Source of the DNA: an uncultured Kiloniellaceae bacterium
GTDB taxonomy: Bacteria > Pseudomonadota > Alphaproteobacteria > Kiloniellales > Kiloniellaceae
Length of the DNA stretch: 64,000 nt
Assembly: GCA_947493695.1 (NCBI GenBank)
Contig: CANLSF010000002.1
Span: 1,178,001 to 1,242,000, forward strand
Direction of reading: 5' to 3'
Within the stretch, counting starts at the first letter, position 1, and every line of letters starts with the position of its first letter. Positions 45,130 to 54,298 of this stretch are shown here, in pieces. A program made the translations under genes and the position numbers. Below the pieces are notes generated by a model. The model was not told the DNA's origin. It did not search any database and saw only the letters and a list, made by a program, of their open reading frames with translations.

Positions 45130-45157
45130 ACCCCGCGTCCCGACCAGGACGCGGGGT
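45130..45157. terminator. Bidirectional intrinsic terminator
   Basis: A perfect 11-bp stem ACCCCGCGTCC (45130-45140) / GGACGCGGGGT (45147-45157) with a six-base loop lies between the 3' ends of the amide operon and the convergent proW. Short A and T tracts flank it, so it can act in both directions. Confidence 0.85.
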
Positions 45158-45172
45158 TATTGAATTAGCTGG

Positions 45173-46708
45173 TTATCCGCCGGATTGTTTTTCAGAGCGG
45201 CGGTAACTGCCCTGAATGATCCGATCGATCACCATCGCACAGAAGAGAATGGCCAGACCGGCAAGCATACCCTGCCCCTTGGCAGCATACTGCAGGGCCT
45301 CGAGGATGTTAGCTCCCAGGCCACCGGCCCCGATCAGCGACGCAATCACGACCATGGACAGGCACATCAGAATGGTCTGATTGATACCGGTCATGATCGA
45401 GGGCATGGCAAGTGGAATCTCCACATCACGCAGGAGCTGCCATTTCGTGCAGCCAAAGGCCACCGCGGCTTCCTTTGTCCCCGCCGGAACGCCGCGCATA
45501 CCCAGCGCCGTCAGGCGGATCACCGGCGGCATGGCAAAGATGATGGTCGCCAGAACGCCAGGAGGTTTACCGGTCCCGAAGAAAGCGATAATCGGGATCA
45601 GATAGACGAAAGCAGGCATGGTCTGCATGAAGTCGAGCACAGGCAGCGAGAAGTTGTAGGCGCGCTGGCTTTTACCGAACCAGATACCCAGCGGGATCCC
45701 GAAAATAAGGCAGAGGAAGGCGGCGGCACCAAGCAGCGCAACCGTCACCATGGAGACCTCCCAGAGCCCGAAGAAGGCCAGATAAGCCAACGCCGCTGCC
45801 GAGAAGATAGCGACTCGTGGTCCTGCCAGACGCCAGGCCATGACGAAAATAACCAACATCACAACAGGCCAGGGCGTATCCACCAGGATCACTTCAAGCC
45901 CGTCCAACACCCATTTAATCGAGGTGGTCACGCCCTTGAAGACACCACCGAACTGATTGGCAAGCCAGTCAAAACCGCCCTCCATCCAGTTGGCCGTCGG
46001 CGTGAAGTATTCCTTCTTGATCGGAAACTCCACGACGAAATCGATTGGTTTCGAGACCGTGAAGCGGTAGAGCGTCAGGGGCCAGATACCGACCAGAAGC
46101 AAAACACCAAGCGCCGCACTGACAGGGTTTAACCCAGACTGCGTGTTTTCATCCGTCCGCCAGCGAAGATACTGCTTTTCGTAAGCCACATTGGCGTAGA
46201 AGCCTGCAATCAGTTTGACCAGAACGATCAATATGATCCCGGCCACCAGAATTGCGAAGGAATCCGCAGCGGCAGCATCGGCGGCGGCCTGTGCCTGGGC
46301 TACAGCTTTTTCAAGGTTTTCAGCTACTTTCGTTGAAGACGCCGCCGCAGCCTCGTCTCCCGCCGCCAGGGCCTCGGCCGCCTTTTGTCTGCGCGCCTCA
46401 ATATTGGCCGTCAGCTTTTCAACTCTTGCCAGACTGTCTGCACCGAGATCAGCCCAGAGACCGCGGCCAAGCTGCACCAGGGCAAAGAGTTCGAGCACGA
46501 GGAAGGTCCAGAAGAATCCCCAGAGACCACGATATGCGCCCCATAAAGGACCGAACACCGCCGCCATGGGATTCCATGACCAGGCAAAGCCGGTCGAGCC
46601 CTGGATCTTGGCAAAAGCCGCCGTGTAATAGTTTTCGTTTTCCTTGACGAATTCACCGATGGAACTGTCGAGCGCCTTGGGCCCGAGTTCGAGGCCAGTG
46701 TCGGTCAT
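45173..46708 (-). CDS. proW: Betaine/TMAO-type ABC transporter permease (ProW) with extra N-terminal domain
   Basis: A 511-residue permease, far longer than ordinary ProW (about 280-350). The C-terminal half (about 250-500) is ProW/OpuAB: VALLGAAAFLCLIFGIPLGIW, DFMQTMPAFVYLIPIIAFFG, EAAVAFGCTKWQLLRDVEIPLAMP and GLGANILEALQY. The N-terminal 230 residues resemble DUF2628: FAWSWNPMAAVFGPLWGAYRGLWGFFW with membrane segments, an Ala-rich coiled coil (about 100-155) and another membrane segment. Its ATG overlaps the proV stop. Substrate may be glycine betaine, choline or TMAO; long permeases are also found among TmoW-like proteins. Confidence 0.85.
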   Translation of the reverse strand: MTDTGLELGPKALDSSIGEFVKENENYYTAAFAKIQGSTGFAWSWNPMAAVFGPLWGAYRGLWGFFWTFLVLELFALVQLGRGLWADLGADSLARVEKLTANIEARRQKAAEALAAGDEAAAASSTKVAENLEKAVAQAQAAADAAAADSFAILVAGIILIVLVKLIAGFYANVAYEKQYLRWRTDENTQSGLNPVSAALGVLLLVGIWPLTLYRFTVSKPIDFVVEFPIKKEYFTPTANWMEGGFDWLANQFGGVFKGVTTSIKWVLDGLEVILVDTPWPVVMLVIFVMAWRLAGPRVAIFSAAALAYLAFFGLWEVSMVTVALLGAAAFLCLIFGIPLGIWFGKSQRAYNFSLPVLDFMQTMPAFVYLIPIIAFFGTGKPPGVLATIIFAMPPVIRLTALGMRGVPAGTKEAAVAFGCTKWQLLRDVEIPLAMPSIMTGINQTILMCLSMVVIASLIGAGGLGANILEALQYAAKGQGMLAGLAILFCAMVIDRIIQGSYRRSEKQSGG

Positions 46709-47754
46709 GCCTTGCCTCCTTGAATGCCTTTGAGCAACGTCGACTTGTCGACAACACCAATGTCCTTGCCGTCGTCATCCTGAATAACGATTGCGTATTC
46801 GGTGGTCGTCGCGATATCGATCAGTTGATCCAGATCCGTCCCATGCGACGCGCGGGGTGATTTCGCCAGATCCTCGCCATGCGCTTCCTGATAGCTCTCG
46901 ATCGGCTTCATAATGGAATGGGCGAAGACCAGTTTAAGTTTCGAAATGCCCTCGACGAAATCGCGAACATAGTCGTCCGCCGGTTGAGTGACGATCTGTT
47001 CCGGCGTTCCAATCTGAACGACACGACCGTCTTTCATGATGGCAATACGGTTGCCGATACGGATGGCTTCGTCGAGATCATGCGTGATGAAGACCGTGGT
47101 CTTCTTGAGTTCAGCCGACAGCGCCATAAACTGATCCTGAAGCTGCCTGCGAATCAAAGGGTCGAGCGCGGAAAAAGGCTCGTCCATGAGCAGAACTTCC
47201 GGATCTGACGCCAATGCACGGGCCAGGCCGACACGCTGCTGCATCCCGCCCGAGAGCTCTCTGGGAAAACGGTCTTCGAAACCGTCGAGGTTCACGCGTG
47301 ACAGGCACTGCTGGGACACTTCCCAGCGTTTCGACTTGGGTTCGCCACGCACCTGAAGCGGAAACCCCACATTGTCGCGCACCGTGCGGTGCGGCAGAAG
47401 GGCCATATGCTGAAAGACCATGCCGATGTGCATGGCCCGCATTTCCCGCAGCTCCTCGCCCCCGAGTGCGAGCATGTCGCGCCCTAGAAGGGATATGCGT
47501 CCCGCCGTCGGCTCGATCAGTCTGTTCAGATGGCGCACCATCGTCGACTTACCGGAACCCGACAGCCCCATTACACAAAAGATTTCGCCCCGTTCGACGG
47601 TGAAAGAACAGTCCGCGATCCCGACAACACAACCGAATTCCTGAAGGACCTCGGCTTTCGATAAATCCCGGGACTTAACCGCTTCCATAGCTTCATCGGC
47701 ACGCTCGCCGAAGATCTTCCAGACACCCTCAAGCTCAATTACATTTTCCTGCAC
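46705..47754 (-). CDS. proV: Betaine/proline-type ABC transporter ATPase (ProV)
   Basis: A 349-residue ATPase of the ProV/OpuAA class. Walker A is GLSGSGKS, signature LSGGMQQR, Walker [14 protein letters not shown] and H-loop [11 protein letters not shown]-terminal extension of about 90 residues includes one CBS-like segment ([11 protein letters not shown]), shorter than the tandem CBS of OpuA, so osmosensing may be reduced. N-terminal residues 5-35 carry the LEGVWKIFG and ADEAMEAV extension common in ProV. It lies between proX and proW in one leftward operon. Confidence 0.9.
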   Translation of the reverse strand: MQENVIELEGVWKIFGERADEAMEAVKSRDLSKAEVLQEFGCVVGIADCSFTVERGEIFCVMGLSGSGKSTMVRHLNRLIEPTAGRISLLGRDMLALGGEELREMRAMHIGMVFQHMALLPHRTVRDNVGFPLQVRGEPKSKRWEVSQQCLSRVNLDGFEDRFPRELSGGMQQRVGLARALASDPEVLLMDEPFSALDPLIRRQLQDQFMALSAELKKTTVFITHDLDEAIRIGNRIAIMKDGRVVQIGTPEQIVTQPADDYVRDFVEGISKLKLVFAHSIMKPIESYQEAHGEDLAKSPRASHGTDLDQLIDIATTTEYAIVIQDDDGKDIGVVDKSTLLKGIQGGKA

Positions 47755-47853
47755 TTAGCTTCCCCCTGCTCGAGCCTGGACGTATCAAGCGACGACGACC
47801 CGACTCTCGAACACCCAAAGCAATCATGCCTGATAGCTGCGTTCGACTTTTCG

Positions 47854-47897
47854 AAAAAATGGGAGGCTGGGCGCTTCCACAAAAGAAAGCACCCAGC
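47854..47897 (-). terminator. Partial terminator between proX and proV
   Basis: On the minus strand an 11-bp stem GCTGGGTGCTT / AAGCGCCCAGC (47887-47897 with 47866-47876, one G-U pair) is followed by a T-run (47854-47859). It lies downstream of proX and 100 bases before proV, so probably lowers proVW relative to proX. Confidence 0.7.
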
Positions 47898-47917
47898 TTC
47901 ATCGCCATCTACAGGGC

Positions 47918-48874
47918 TTAGTTCAGCCAGCTATCGACCAGTGCGCCGTTTTCGCTAACCCACTTTTTAGCAAAGGCTTCAGGGTCCTGCTTTTCGACCA
48001 CAAGGGCGTAGGTCATGGCCGATACAGCTGCCGTGTCGAGCTTAACTTTCGACAATACGTCGGCAGCAGCCGGCTGCGATTCCGCAAGCTTCGAAGCGTA
48101 GAAAATGTGGAGCCGTGCAGTGTTCCATGCAACGCCTGCTTCTGACTTTTCGAGCCACTCAGGATCATCCGTCGGCTGGATCACGTTCCATTTCGCTTCA
48201 TCGTAGGCCGGCTCTTTCAGCATAACGAGGTCATGCAGAGCAAACATGTGGTGCGGCGTATAGCAGAAGAAGACGATGTTCTTCTTCTGAGCCACGGCGT
48301 TATCGACTTCCGCCAGAGCCAGGGTTTCGTCGATTTCCTTCAGGTTCATGGTCTCGGCGTAACCATAAGACTTCGCCCGGATCTTCTCGACGTTGGTCGA
48401 GGCCCAGCCGGCAGCGCCGATCCAGATTTCGCCCTTACCGTCGCCGTCCGTATCAAAGTTTTTAGCCATATCCGGATCGGTCAGATCTGACAGTGCCGAA
48501 ATCCCGGTCCGCTCTGCCGTGCCCTTGGTCACGCACATGGCCTGATCGCCGGCAACGCCGTTGGGATTCATACTCACAGTCTTCTTCTCAACGGCAAACT
48601 TGTTCTGGAGGTTTGCCTGGTTCGGCAGCCAGACTTCCGGATGCACGTGCATTGCGCCGGAATCCATGGCTTCGAAGACCACGGGGTTGGTGCCATTCTG
48701 CAGCTCGACCTCAAGACCGAGGTTATCTTCCAGAACAACCTTGAGAACATGGGCGGTCACCCGTACCGACGGCCAGTTCGGCACACCGATGACGACGTCC
48801 GCAGCGTAAGCGGGCGCAGCCGCGGAAAGAACCGCGGCAACGGCGACGCTTGAGAAAATTTTGTTAAGTTTCAT
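47918..48874 (-). CDS. proX: Betaine/TMAO-type ABC transporter substrate-binding protein (ProX)
   Basis: A 318-residue OpuAC-fold binding protein. A Sec signal peptide spans 1-24 (ending PAYAA), then VVIGVPNWPSVRVTAHVLKVVLE, AMDSGAMHVHPEVWLPNQ and FFCYTPHHMFALHD. The Trp/Tyr residues in these blocks are candidates for the aromatic cage around a quaternary ammonium group. It is the first gene of proX-proV-proW. Glycine betaine is a likely ligand and TMAO a strong alternative because MttB- and DMGDH-type genes follow. Confidence 0.88.
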   Translation of the reverse strand: MKLNKIFSSVAVAAVLSAAAPAYAADVVIGVPNWPSVRVTAHVLKVVLEDNLGLEVELQNGTNPVVFEAMDSGAMHVHPEVWLPNQANLQNKFAVEKKTVSMNPNGVAGDQAMCVTKGTAERTGISALSDLTDPDMAKNFDTDGDGKGEIWIGAAGWASTNVEKIRAKSYGYAETMNLKEIDETLALAEVDNAVAQKKNIVFFCYTPHHMFALHDLVMLKEPAYDEAKWNVIQPTDDPEWLEKSEAGVAWNTARLHIFYASKLAESQPAAADVLSKVKLDTAAVSAMTYALVVEKQDPEAFAKKWVSENGALVDSWLN

Positions 48875-49040
48875 GACCTTTTACTCCTGTCCTACTTTTT
48901 TTTGCTGGTATTTATTGTTCATTTCACAACCGGCGTACGGAAGGTTTTAAGACCGCATCGCCACTCGCACTCACGTCTCTTTTACAAACGCCCAGATTCC
49001 CCAATAAGGACGCTTACTCCTTCGTCAAAACTCCTCTTCA

Positions 49041-50318
49041 TCAGGCAATAGACTTATTCCCATTTGCTTCGGTTTCATTGAAACCTGCCACTGCGACGGC
49101 CTGCTTCAAAACAGTGGCAATCGTCTCGCAATCCGCATCGCTGAGCCAGAGCGGCAGACGGAAATCACAAAGCCGCCTTAGAATGCGATCTGCAGTCGGC
49201 ACGGCGCCGGCCCGCGTTCCATCCACATATCGCCAATGATCGTGGCGGCTGGTAAAGCCCACAGGATCGGGCGCTCCAAACCATTTGACGTGCACACCGT
49301 GCGCATCAGCTTCCTGAATGAAATCTGCGAGCTGCCGGTCATTCAGAAGGTCAGGGCTGATGGAGAATTGAATCGATGTCGGTGCAAAATCTTCCTTTGC
49401 CGGTCTGTCTGGAAGATTGAGCCCGTTAACAGCGGCAAGTTTTGCTGCCAGGCAGTCATAAATATGACGCCAGCGCCGGTTTCGATCGTCAAGAGTCGCA
49501 AGCTGCGGGCGCAGGAGCGAGGCCACGAGACCCGACATGCGCATCGAGCAATTGGGCGTCGTAAAACGGTGACGCTCAAAAACTTCCATAGCTGGCCGTG
49601 CGCGATGTTGCTCGTAAAGCATATAGCTGCCGGACAGAAGTATGGCGCGCGCCGCCAGATCTTCATCGTCGGTCACGATCAGGCCACCCTCACCGGAGTT
49701 TACCTGTTTGAAGGTTTGCGCACTGAAGCACCCGGCTATGCCGAAGGTTCCGGTTAAGCGTCCATCCCAACCGCCGCCCATGGTATGGGCGCAATCCTCG
49801 ATCATGGTGATACCGTGGCGCGCACAGATTTCGGTGACCGCATCCATGTCGGGGATGTGACCGCGCATGAAGGAGAGCAGGAGAAATTTCGCGCCGCTCG
49901 CTGCGGCCTTGCAATCCAGATCCTCAAGATCAACAACGTAGCGCTCGTTTATGTCGACCAGAACAGCTTCGCCGCCAGCGTGGGCAATCGCACCTGGGAC
50001 CGGCGCGAGCGTGAAGGCATTCACCAGAACCTTGTCGCCGGAACAAAGACCCGCCGCCTTCATGGCAATGAAAAGAGCGCAGCCGCCGGAATTCACCGCC
50101 ACGCAGTACTTGCGCCCCTGGTAGGTCGCGAACTCCTGCTCCAGCAACGCGGCCTCGGGAATTGAGTCGCGATCTTCGCCGTATCGGAACAGCCGGCCAT
50201 CGCGCAACAGACGCACAGCGGCGTCAATTCCGGCTTCCGGAACAGGGTCCGGGGCGCTCAGATCGCCGGCAAAGGTCACTTCGCTCATGGTTTCACGCTG
50301 CCCATCAAGGACCGACAT
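49041..50318 (-). CDS. DegT/DnrJ/EryC1-family PLP aminotransferase
   Basis: A 425-residue type-I-fold PLP enzyme. It has VAVNSGGCALFIAMKAAGL, VLVNAFTLAPVPGAIAHAGGEAVLVDI, the phosphate-binding IEDCAHTMGG and CFSAQTFKQVNSGEGGLIVTDD, where the Lys is the probable PLP lysine. Members are usually nucleotide-sugar aminotransferases, but there are no sugar biosynthesis genes here, so its role in this block is unclear. The start may be 50318 or 50288. It is divergent from the LacI gene and faces a LacI-type operator, so it is probably its target. Confidence 0.82.
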   Translation of the reverse strand: MSVLDGQRETMSEVTFAGDLSAPDPVPEAGIDAAVRLLRDGRLFRYGEDRDSIPEAALLEQEFATYQGRKYCVAVNSGGCALFIAMKAAGLCSGDKVLVNAFTLAPVPGAIAHAGGEAVLVDINERYVVDLEDLDCKAAASGAKFLLLSFMRGHIPDMDAVTEICARHGITMIEDCAHTMGGGWDGRLTGTFGIAGCFSAQTFKQVNSGEGGLIVTDDEDLAARAILLSGSYMLYEQHRARPAMEVFERHRFTTPNCSMRMSGLVASLLRPQLATLDDRNRRWRHIYDCLAAKLAAVNGLNLPDRPAKEDFAPTSIQFSISPDLLNDRQLADFIQEADAHGVHVKWFGAPDPVGFTSRHDHWRYVDGTRAGAVPTADRILRRLCDFRLPLWLSDADCETIATVLKQAVAVAGFNETEANGNKSIA

Positions 50319-50412
50319 GAGAGTCGGCCTTGTATGTCAGCTTGAACAGATTCCGCATTGCCCGCAAGCCTTGTCCCTGTAAAGCCAGTTGCACCTGTTA
50401 ATGGCATCTTTC

Positions 50413-50426
50413 TGAAAGCGCTTTCA
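50413..50426. promoter_or_regulatory. LacI-family operator
   Basis: A perfect 14-bp palindrome TGAAAGCGCTTTCA with the central CG step typical of LacI/GalR operators. It lies 95 bases from the aminotransferase start and about 200 from the LacI gene. Confidence 0.78.
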
Positions 50427-50625
50427 TCGCGCTCTTATATAACGAAGCAGATCACATAGCTTGGCATTGAGTCAACACGTCAGCTAGATCCGCTACTTTG
50501 TAATTGAGTTATATAAGTAAAATTTCTGTCATCGTCTTAGTTGAAGAAAAAATATATGCTGGCTGACGAATCAAATCGGTAGAATGCGAAGGGTATATGA
50601 AGCCCTTCATGGAAAGGCTTTCAGA

Positions 50626-51711
50626 TTGAAACGCCGTGAAACCACGACCCTGGACGATGTCGCCCTGGCGGCGGGTGTCTCCCCTGCAACCGTCTCGCGT
50701 TGCATAAACCAACCTGCGAGCGTGCGTGCCGAGAAGCGCGAACGCATCATGAACGCGATTGAACGCCTGGGATATGTCCCCAACGGTTCCGCGCGCGCCC
50801 TGGCGTCCCGCAAGACACGGATGATCGGCGCCATCATGCCGTCGCTCGACAACATGCTGTTCGGCGGGCCGCTGGAGGCCTTTCAGAAAGAAATCGGCAG
50901 TGCCGGCTACACGGTCGCGGTCGCCTGCTCCGAATACGACCTGGACCAGGAGCGAATCCACGTTCGAAACTTTCTGGAAAGTCAGGTCGACGGGCTGCTG
51001 CTCGTCGGCGCAAGACGTGACCCGGACATTTACAGGCAAATCGAACGGCAGGGCATTCCCTACGTCCTGACCTGGATTTCCAGCGACACCCGCAAGGATC
51101 ACTGCGTCGGCTTTGACAATGCCGCAGCCGCCGAACAGCTGGTCGAGTACCTGGTCGCCCTGGGACATCGGCATTTCGGCATGATCTCCGGCTTCATTGA
51201 GCACAACGACCGCGCGGAAGCACGCTACAGGGGCGTGCGCGATGCTCTTGCGCGCCATGGTCTGAGCGTGCCTCCCGATCAGTTGCTGCAACGCCCTTTC
51301 GATCCGGATGCGGGCCGCGACGCCTTTCATTTGCTGGTCTCCGCGCCAAATCCGCCAACCGCAATCCTCTGCGGGTCCGAGCCACATGCCTACGGCGCGC
51401 TTTTCGAGGCCAAGGATATGAACATCGATATTCCCGGCGACATTTCTGTCACCGGCTTTGACGATATGTGGCTGGCCAGCCAGATCTCGCCGCCGCTGAC
51501 CACCGTGCGAACGCCGCGCGGCCGCATGGGACGCCAGGCCGCCCGGCATCTGCTTGCTCAGCTCCGAGGCGAACGTCTTGTCGCCCCTCGGCCGATCGAG
51601 ACGACGCTGGTGGTGCGAAAATCCACGGCACCGCCACGCCCGATTTCGCTTTCTGCAGATTCCGGCTTCCTCCACGCTCAAGCGCGCACAAGCGCAAAGT
51701 CGGGGTCGTAA
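50626..51711 (+). CDS. LacI-family transcriptional regulator
   Basis: A 361-residue LacI/GalR regulator. The HTH is at about 6-28 (TTLDDVALAAGVSPATVSRCIN), the hinge helix near 48-60 (NGSARALASRKT) and the periplasmic-binding-like effector domain follows (IGAIMPSLDNMLFGG to about 330). I place the start at TTG 50626, which gives the usual short N-terminus and has AAAGG eight bases upstream; ATG 50584 adds 14 residues. The 3' end overlaps the convergent DMGDH-like gene by 34 bases. It probably controls the divergent aminotransferase through the palindrome at 50413. Confidence 0.85.
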   Translation: MKRRETTTLDDVALAAGVSPATVSRCINQPASVRAEKRERIMNAIERLGYVPNGSARALASRKTRMIGAIMPSLDNMLFGGPLEAFQKEIGSAGYTVAVACSEYDLDQERIHVRNFLESQVDGLLLVGARRDPDIYRQIERQGIPYVLTWISSDTRKDHCVGFDNAAAAEQLVEYLVALGHRHFGMISGFIEHNDRAEARYRGVRDALARHGLSVPPDQLLQRPFDPDAGRDAFHLLVSAPNPPTAILCGSEPHAYGALFEAKDMNIDIPGDISVTGFDDMWLASQISPPLTTVRTPRGRMGRQAARHLLAQLRGERLVAPRPIETTLVVRKSTAPPRPISLSADSGFLHAQARTSAKSGS

Positions 51712-54098
51712 AGACAGGGGTCAGACACAACGGCGCCGCGCGTTTCGCCTATGACCTCGACCTCGAGACCTGTGCCAATCGAGGCAGACTGCGGATCGAC
51801 AAAGCCCATCGCGATGTTCTTTCCCACCCGATATCCCCACGCGCCGGACGTAACGCTGCCGACAAGCTGTCCATTCTGCAGAATGGAATCACCCGGCTGC
51901 GCCGGCGCCGTGTCGTCATCAAGGATCATGCTGACAAAGCGACGGCGCGGTCCCTCGGCCACCATCTTCTCCAGGGCAGGCTTACCGATGAAATCCTTAT
52001 CCATTCTGACAAAGCGGGAGAGTTCGGACTCGAAGGGATTGAATTCCGTAATAAGATCGGCTTTCCAGTGGCGGAAGCCCTTTTCGAGACGCATGGACTC
52101 GGTTGCGTAGAGGCCAAAGGGCTTGAGGTCGAAGTCCTGTCCGGCGTCGCGAAATGTCTCAAAGGCGAGCTGAAGCTGTTCGTTGGGAATATGAAGCTCC
52201 CAGGCCAGTTCGCCCGAGAAAGAAACCGACATAGCGACGGCCTCAGCATTGCCGATCATCACCTGGCGCACCGACAGCCAGGGGAAGGACTCCTTTGACC
52301 AATCGCACCGCGGCGCGGCCTTAGCCAGCAGAGCCCGGGCTTGCGGACCCGCAATCACAAGAATGGTGGTACGGTTCGTAAGGCTTTCGATCCGGATTGA
52401 CCCGTCTTGCGGCAAGTGATCCCGCAACCAGTCCATATCGTGGTATTCAGCCGCCGCCGCAGAACCGAACCAAACCCGGTCTTTGGCAAGATTGGCCAGC
52501 GTCGCCTCCCCCTTCACATTGCCGAGCTCGTTCAAGAAATAAGTCAGCGCCAACTTGCCGGTCTTACGGGGAACCCGGGAGCAGACGATGGTATCCAGCC
52601 AATCCGATACGCCCTCGCCGGTGATCTCGTAACGATTGAAGCCGGAGACCTCCATGATGCCAACGGCGTTCTGAACCGCCTTCACCTCCCCGGCGACAAT
52701 GTCGAAAGTATTGTTGAAGCGAAAAGAGTGCTCTTCTTTGAAGTCCTGATCCGGTTTGAAATAGAGCGCGCGCTCCCATCCGTTCACGACACCGAATTCA
52801 GCGCCCATGTCCCGCAAACTGGACGTCAACGGCGTCGTCTTCATGGGTCGACCGGCAGGCCGGTGCTCATGGGGCATATGGAAGCGGAACTCGTTTTGAT
52901 AGTCCTCGATCGCTTTCAAAGCCGTATATTCGACATTGGCATAACGCGTGAAACGCCGCGGATCGAGTGCCCAGGTGTCATAACAGGCCTCGCCCTGCAC
53001 CATCATCTGTGCCAAGAGCCAACCGTGTCCCCCGCCTTCTCCAAGGCCTGCACGCAAGCCGGTCAGGCACCAGGCATTGCGCTTACCCGGAATCTTTCCG
53101 ACCAGCGGCACACCGTCGGGCGTGTAGGTGATCGGACCGTTGATGATACTGTGGATACCCGCCTCCTGCAGACAGGGCAGCCGGGTAAAGGTTTCCTCCA
53201 TGGTATCGATGCAGCGGTCCAGATCGTCTGGGCAGAGTGCGTTGGTGAAGTGCGGGTCGATACCGTCGAGGCCCCAGGTCTTGCAGTCCTGTTCGTAAAA
53301 CCCGACCAGAAGACCGTGCTTTTCCTGACGGGAATAGAAATCATGGGTGGGGCACCGCAGCAACGGTACCCGGAAATCCAGCGCTTCGATTTCGGGGATG
53401 GGCTCCGTCAACAGGTATTGATGCTCCATCGAAGCCACCGGCAGCTCCACACCCATCATAGCCGAGATCTCGTTGCAGCGGTAACCGCCCGCGTTGACGA
53501 TCATCTCGCAGTGAATATCGCCCTTCTCCGTGTGAACGATCCAGTCTCCACCCGGCTTTTGCGTGAGGTCCGTCACCGCGGTATGCCGGTAAATCTCCGC
53601 ACCTGCCATGCGCGCCCGGCGGGCAAGAGCCTGACAGAGTTGCGCGGGATCGATATCGCCATCGAGCGGATCCCAGAGCGCGCCCAGAAGATTGTCGGTG
53701 GTAATCAGAGGATGGCGCCGCTTGCACTCTTCCGGATCGAGCAGCTCGAATTCAACCCCCATGCCCTTAGCCAGGGACATGAAGTGCCGATAACCGTCCA
53801 GGTGATCCTGCGTCGAAGCCAAACGCAGCCCACCGGTGGCATGATGGTAATTGATCGGGTATTCGGGATCGTCGGCCAGTTCCTTGTAAAGCCGGATCGA
53901 ATGGCTTTTCAGACCGACCATGACCTGAACGCCGCCGAAATTGGTCACCTGCGCTGCTGAATGCCAGGTGGTGCCCGAGGTCAATTCATCACGCTCCACC
54001 AGGACAACATCGCTCCAACCTTCCTCGGTCAGATGATAAAGGGCGCTGCATCCGCCAATGCCGCCACCGATCACAACAACACGCGCGTGCGATTTCAT
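51678..54098 (-). CDS. FAD-dependent dimethylglycine/sarcosine dehydrogenase-like protein
   Basis: An 806-residue two-part enzyme. The N-terminal DAO-type FAD domain (about 1-400) has VVVIGGGIGGCSALYHL and SGTTWHSAAQVTNFGG, the latter carrying the probable covalent-FAD histidine. The C-terminal part (about 430-806) is GcvT-like: FNRYEITGEGVSDWLD, SFSGELAWELHIP and FGLYATESMRLEKGFRHW, which in DMGDH binds tetrahydrofolate and captures formaldehyde. It should demethylate an N-methylated amine. It is divergent from the MttB-like gene by 200 bases, so both may share control. Confidence 0.9.
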   Translation of the reverse strand: MKSHARVVVIGGGIGGCSALYHLTEEGWSDVVLVERDELTSGTTWHSAAQVTNFGGVQVMVGLKSHSIRLYKELADDPEYPINYHHATGGLRLASTQDHLDGYRHFMSLAKGMGVEFELLDPEECKRRHPLITTDNLLGALWDPLDGDIDPAQLCQALARRARMAGAEIYRHTAVTDLTQKPGGDWIVHTEKGDIHCEMIVNAGGYRCNEISAMMGVELPVASMEHQYLLTEPIPEIEALDFRVPLLRCPTHDFYSRQEKHGLLVGFYEQDCKTWGLDGIDPHFTNALCPDDLDRCIDTMEETFTRLPCLQEAGIHSIINGPITYTPDGVPLVGKIPGKRNAWCLTGLRAGLGEGGGHGWLLAQMMVQGEACYDTWALDPRRFTRYANVEYTALKAIEDYQNEFRFHMPHEHRPAGRPMKTTPLTSSLRDMGAEFGVVNGWERALYFKPDQDFKEEHSFRFNNTFDIVAGEVKAVQNAVGIMEVSGFNRYEITGEGVSDWLDTIVCSRVPRKTGKLALTYFLNELGNVKGEATLANLAKDRVWFGSAAAAEYHDMDWLRDHLPQDGSIRIESLTNRTTILVIAGPQARALLAKAAPRCDWSKESFPWLSVRQVMIGNAEAVAMSVSFSGELAWELHIPNEQLQLAFETFRDAGQDFDLKPFGLYATESMRLEKGFRHWKADLITEFNPFESELSRFVRMDKDFIGKPALEKMVAEGPRRRFVSMILDDDTAPAQPGDSILQNGQLVGSVTSGAWGYRVGKNIAMGFVDPQSASIGTGLEVEVIGETRGAVVSDPCLYDPDFALVRA

Positions 54099-54298
54099 CT
54101 CCGCTCTCTCTTCTCGTACCCGTAAATTTTCTGAACCGCCTCAGCTTGCACAAAGCAAAGGGGAGAATTCACGGCTAAAATCCAGGTTAAGGAAGATCGC
54201 GGGTCCGCCTTCGGTTTTCCTGAACCGCTTTCATCACCTTATGCATGCAGCCGCAAGATCGGGCAGACTGTTCTGGAATAACGCGGGAGTTCGAGACC

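Noticed and set aside
52407-53960. 517-codon open frame on the plus strand across the DMGDH-like gene
   Set aside because: Antisense shadow: the minus-strand gene has clear FAD and GcvT motifs, and this frame has none.
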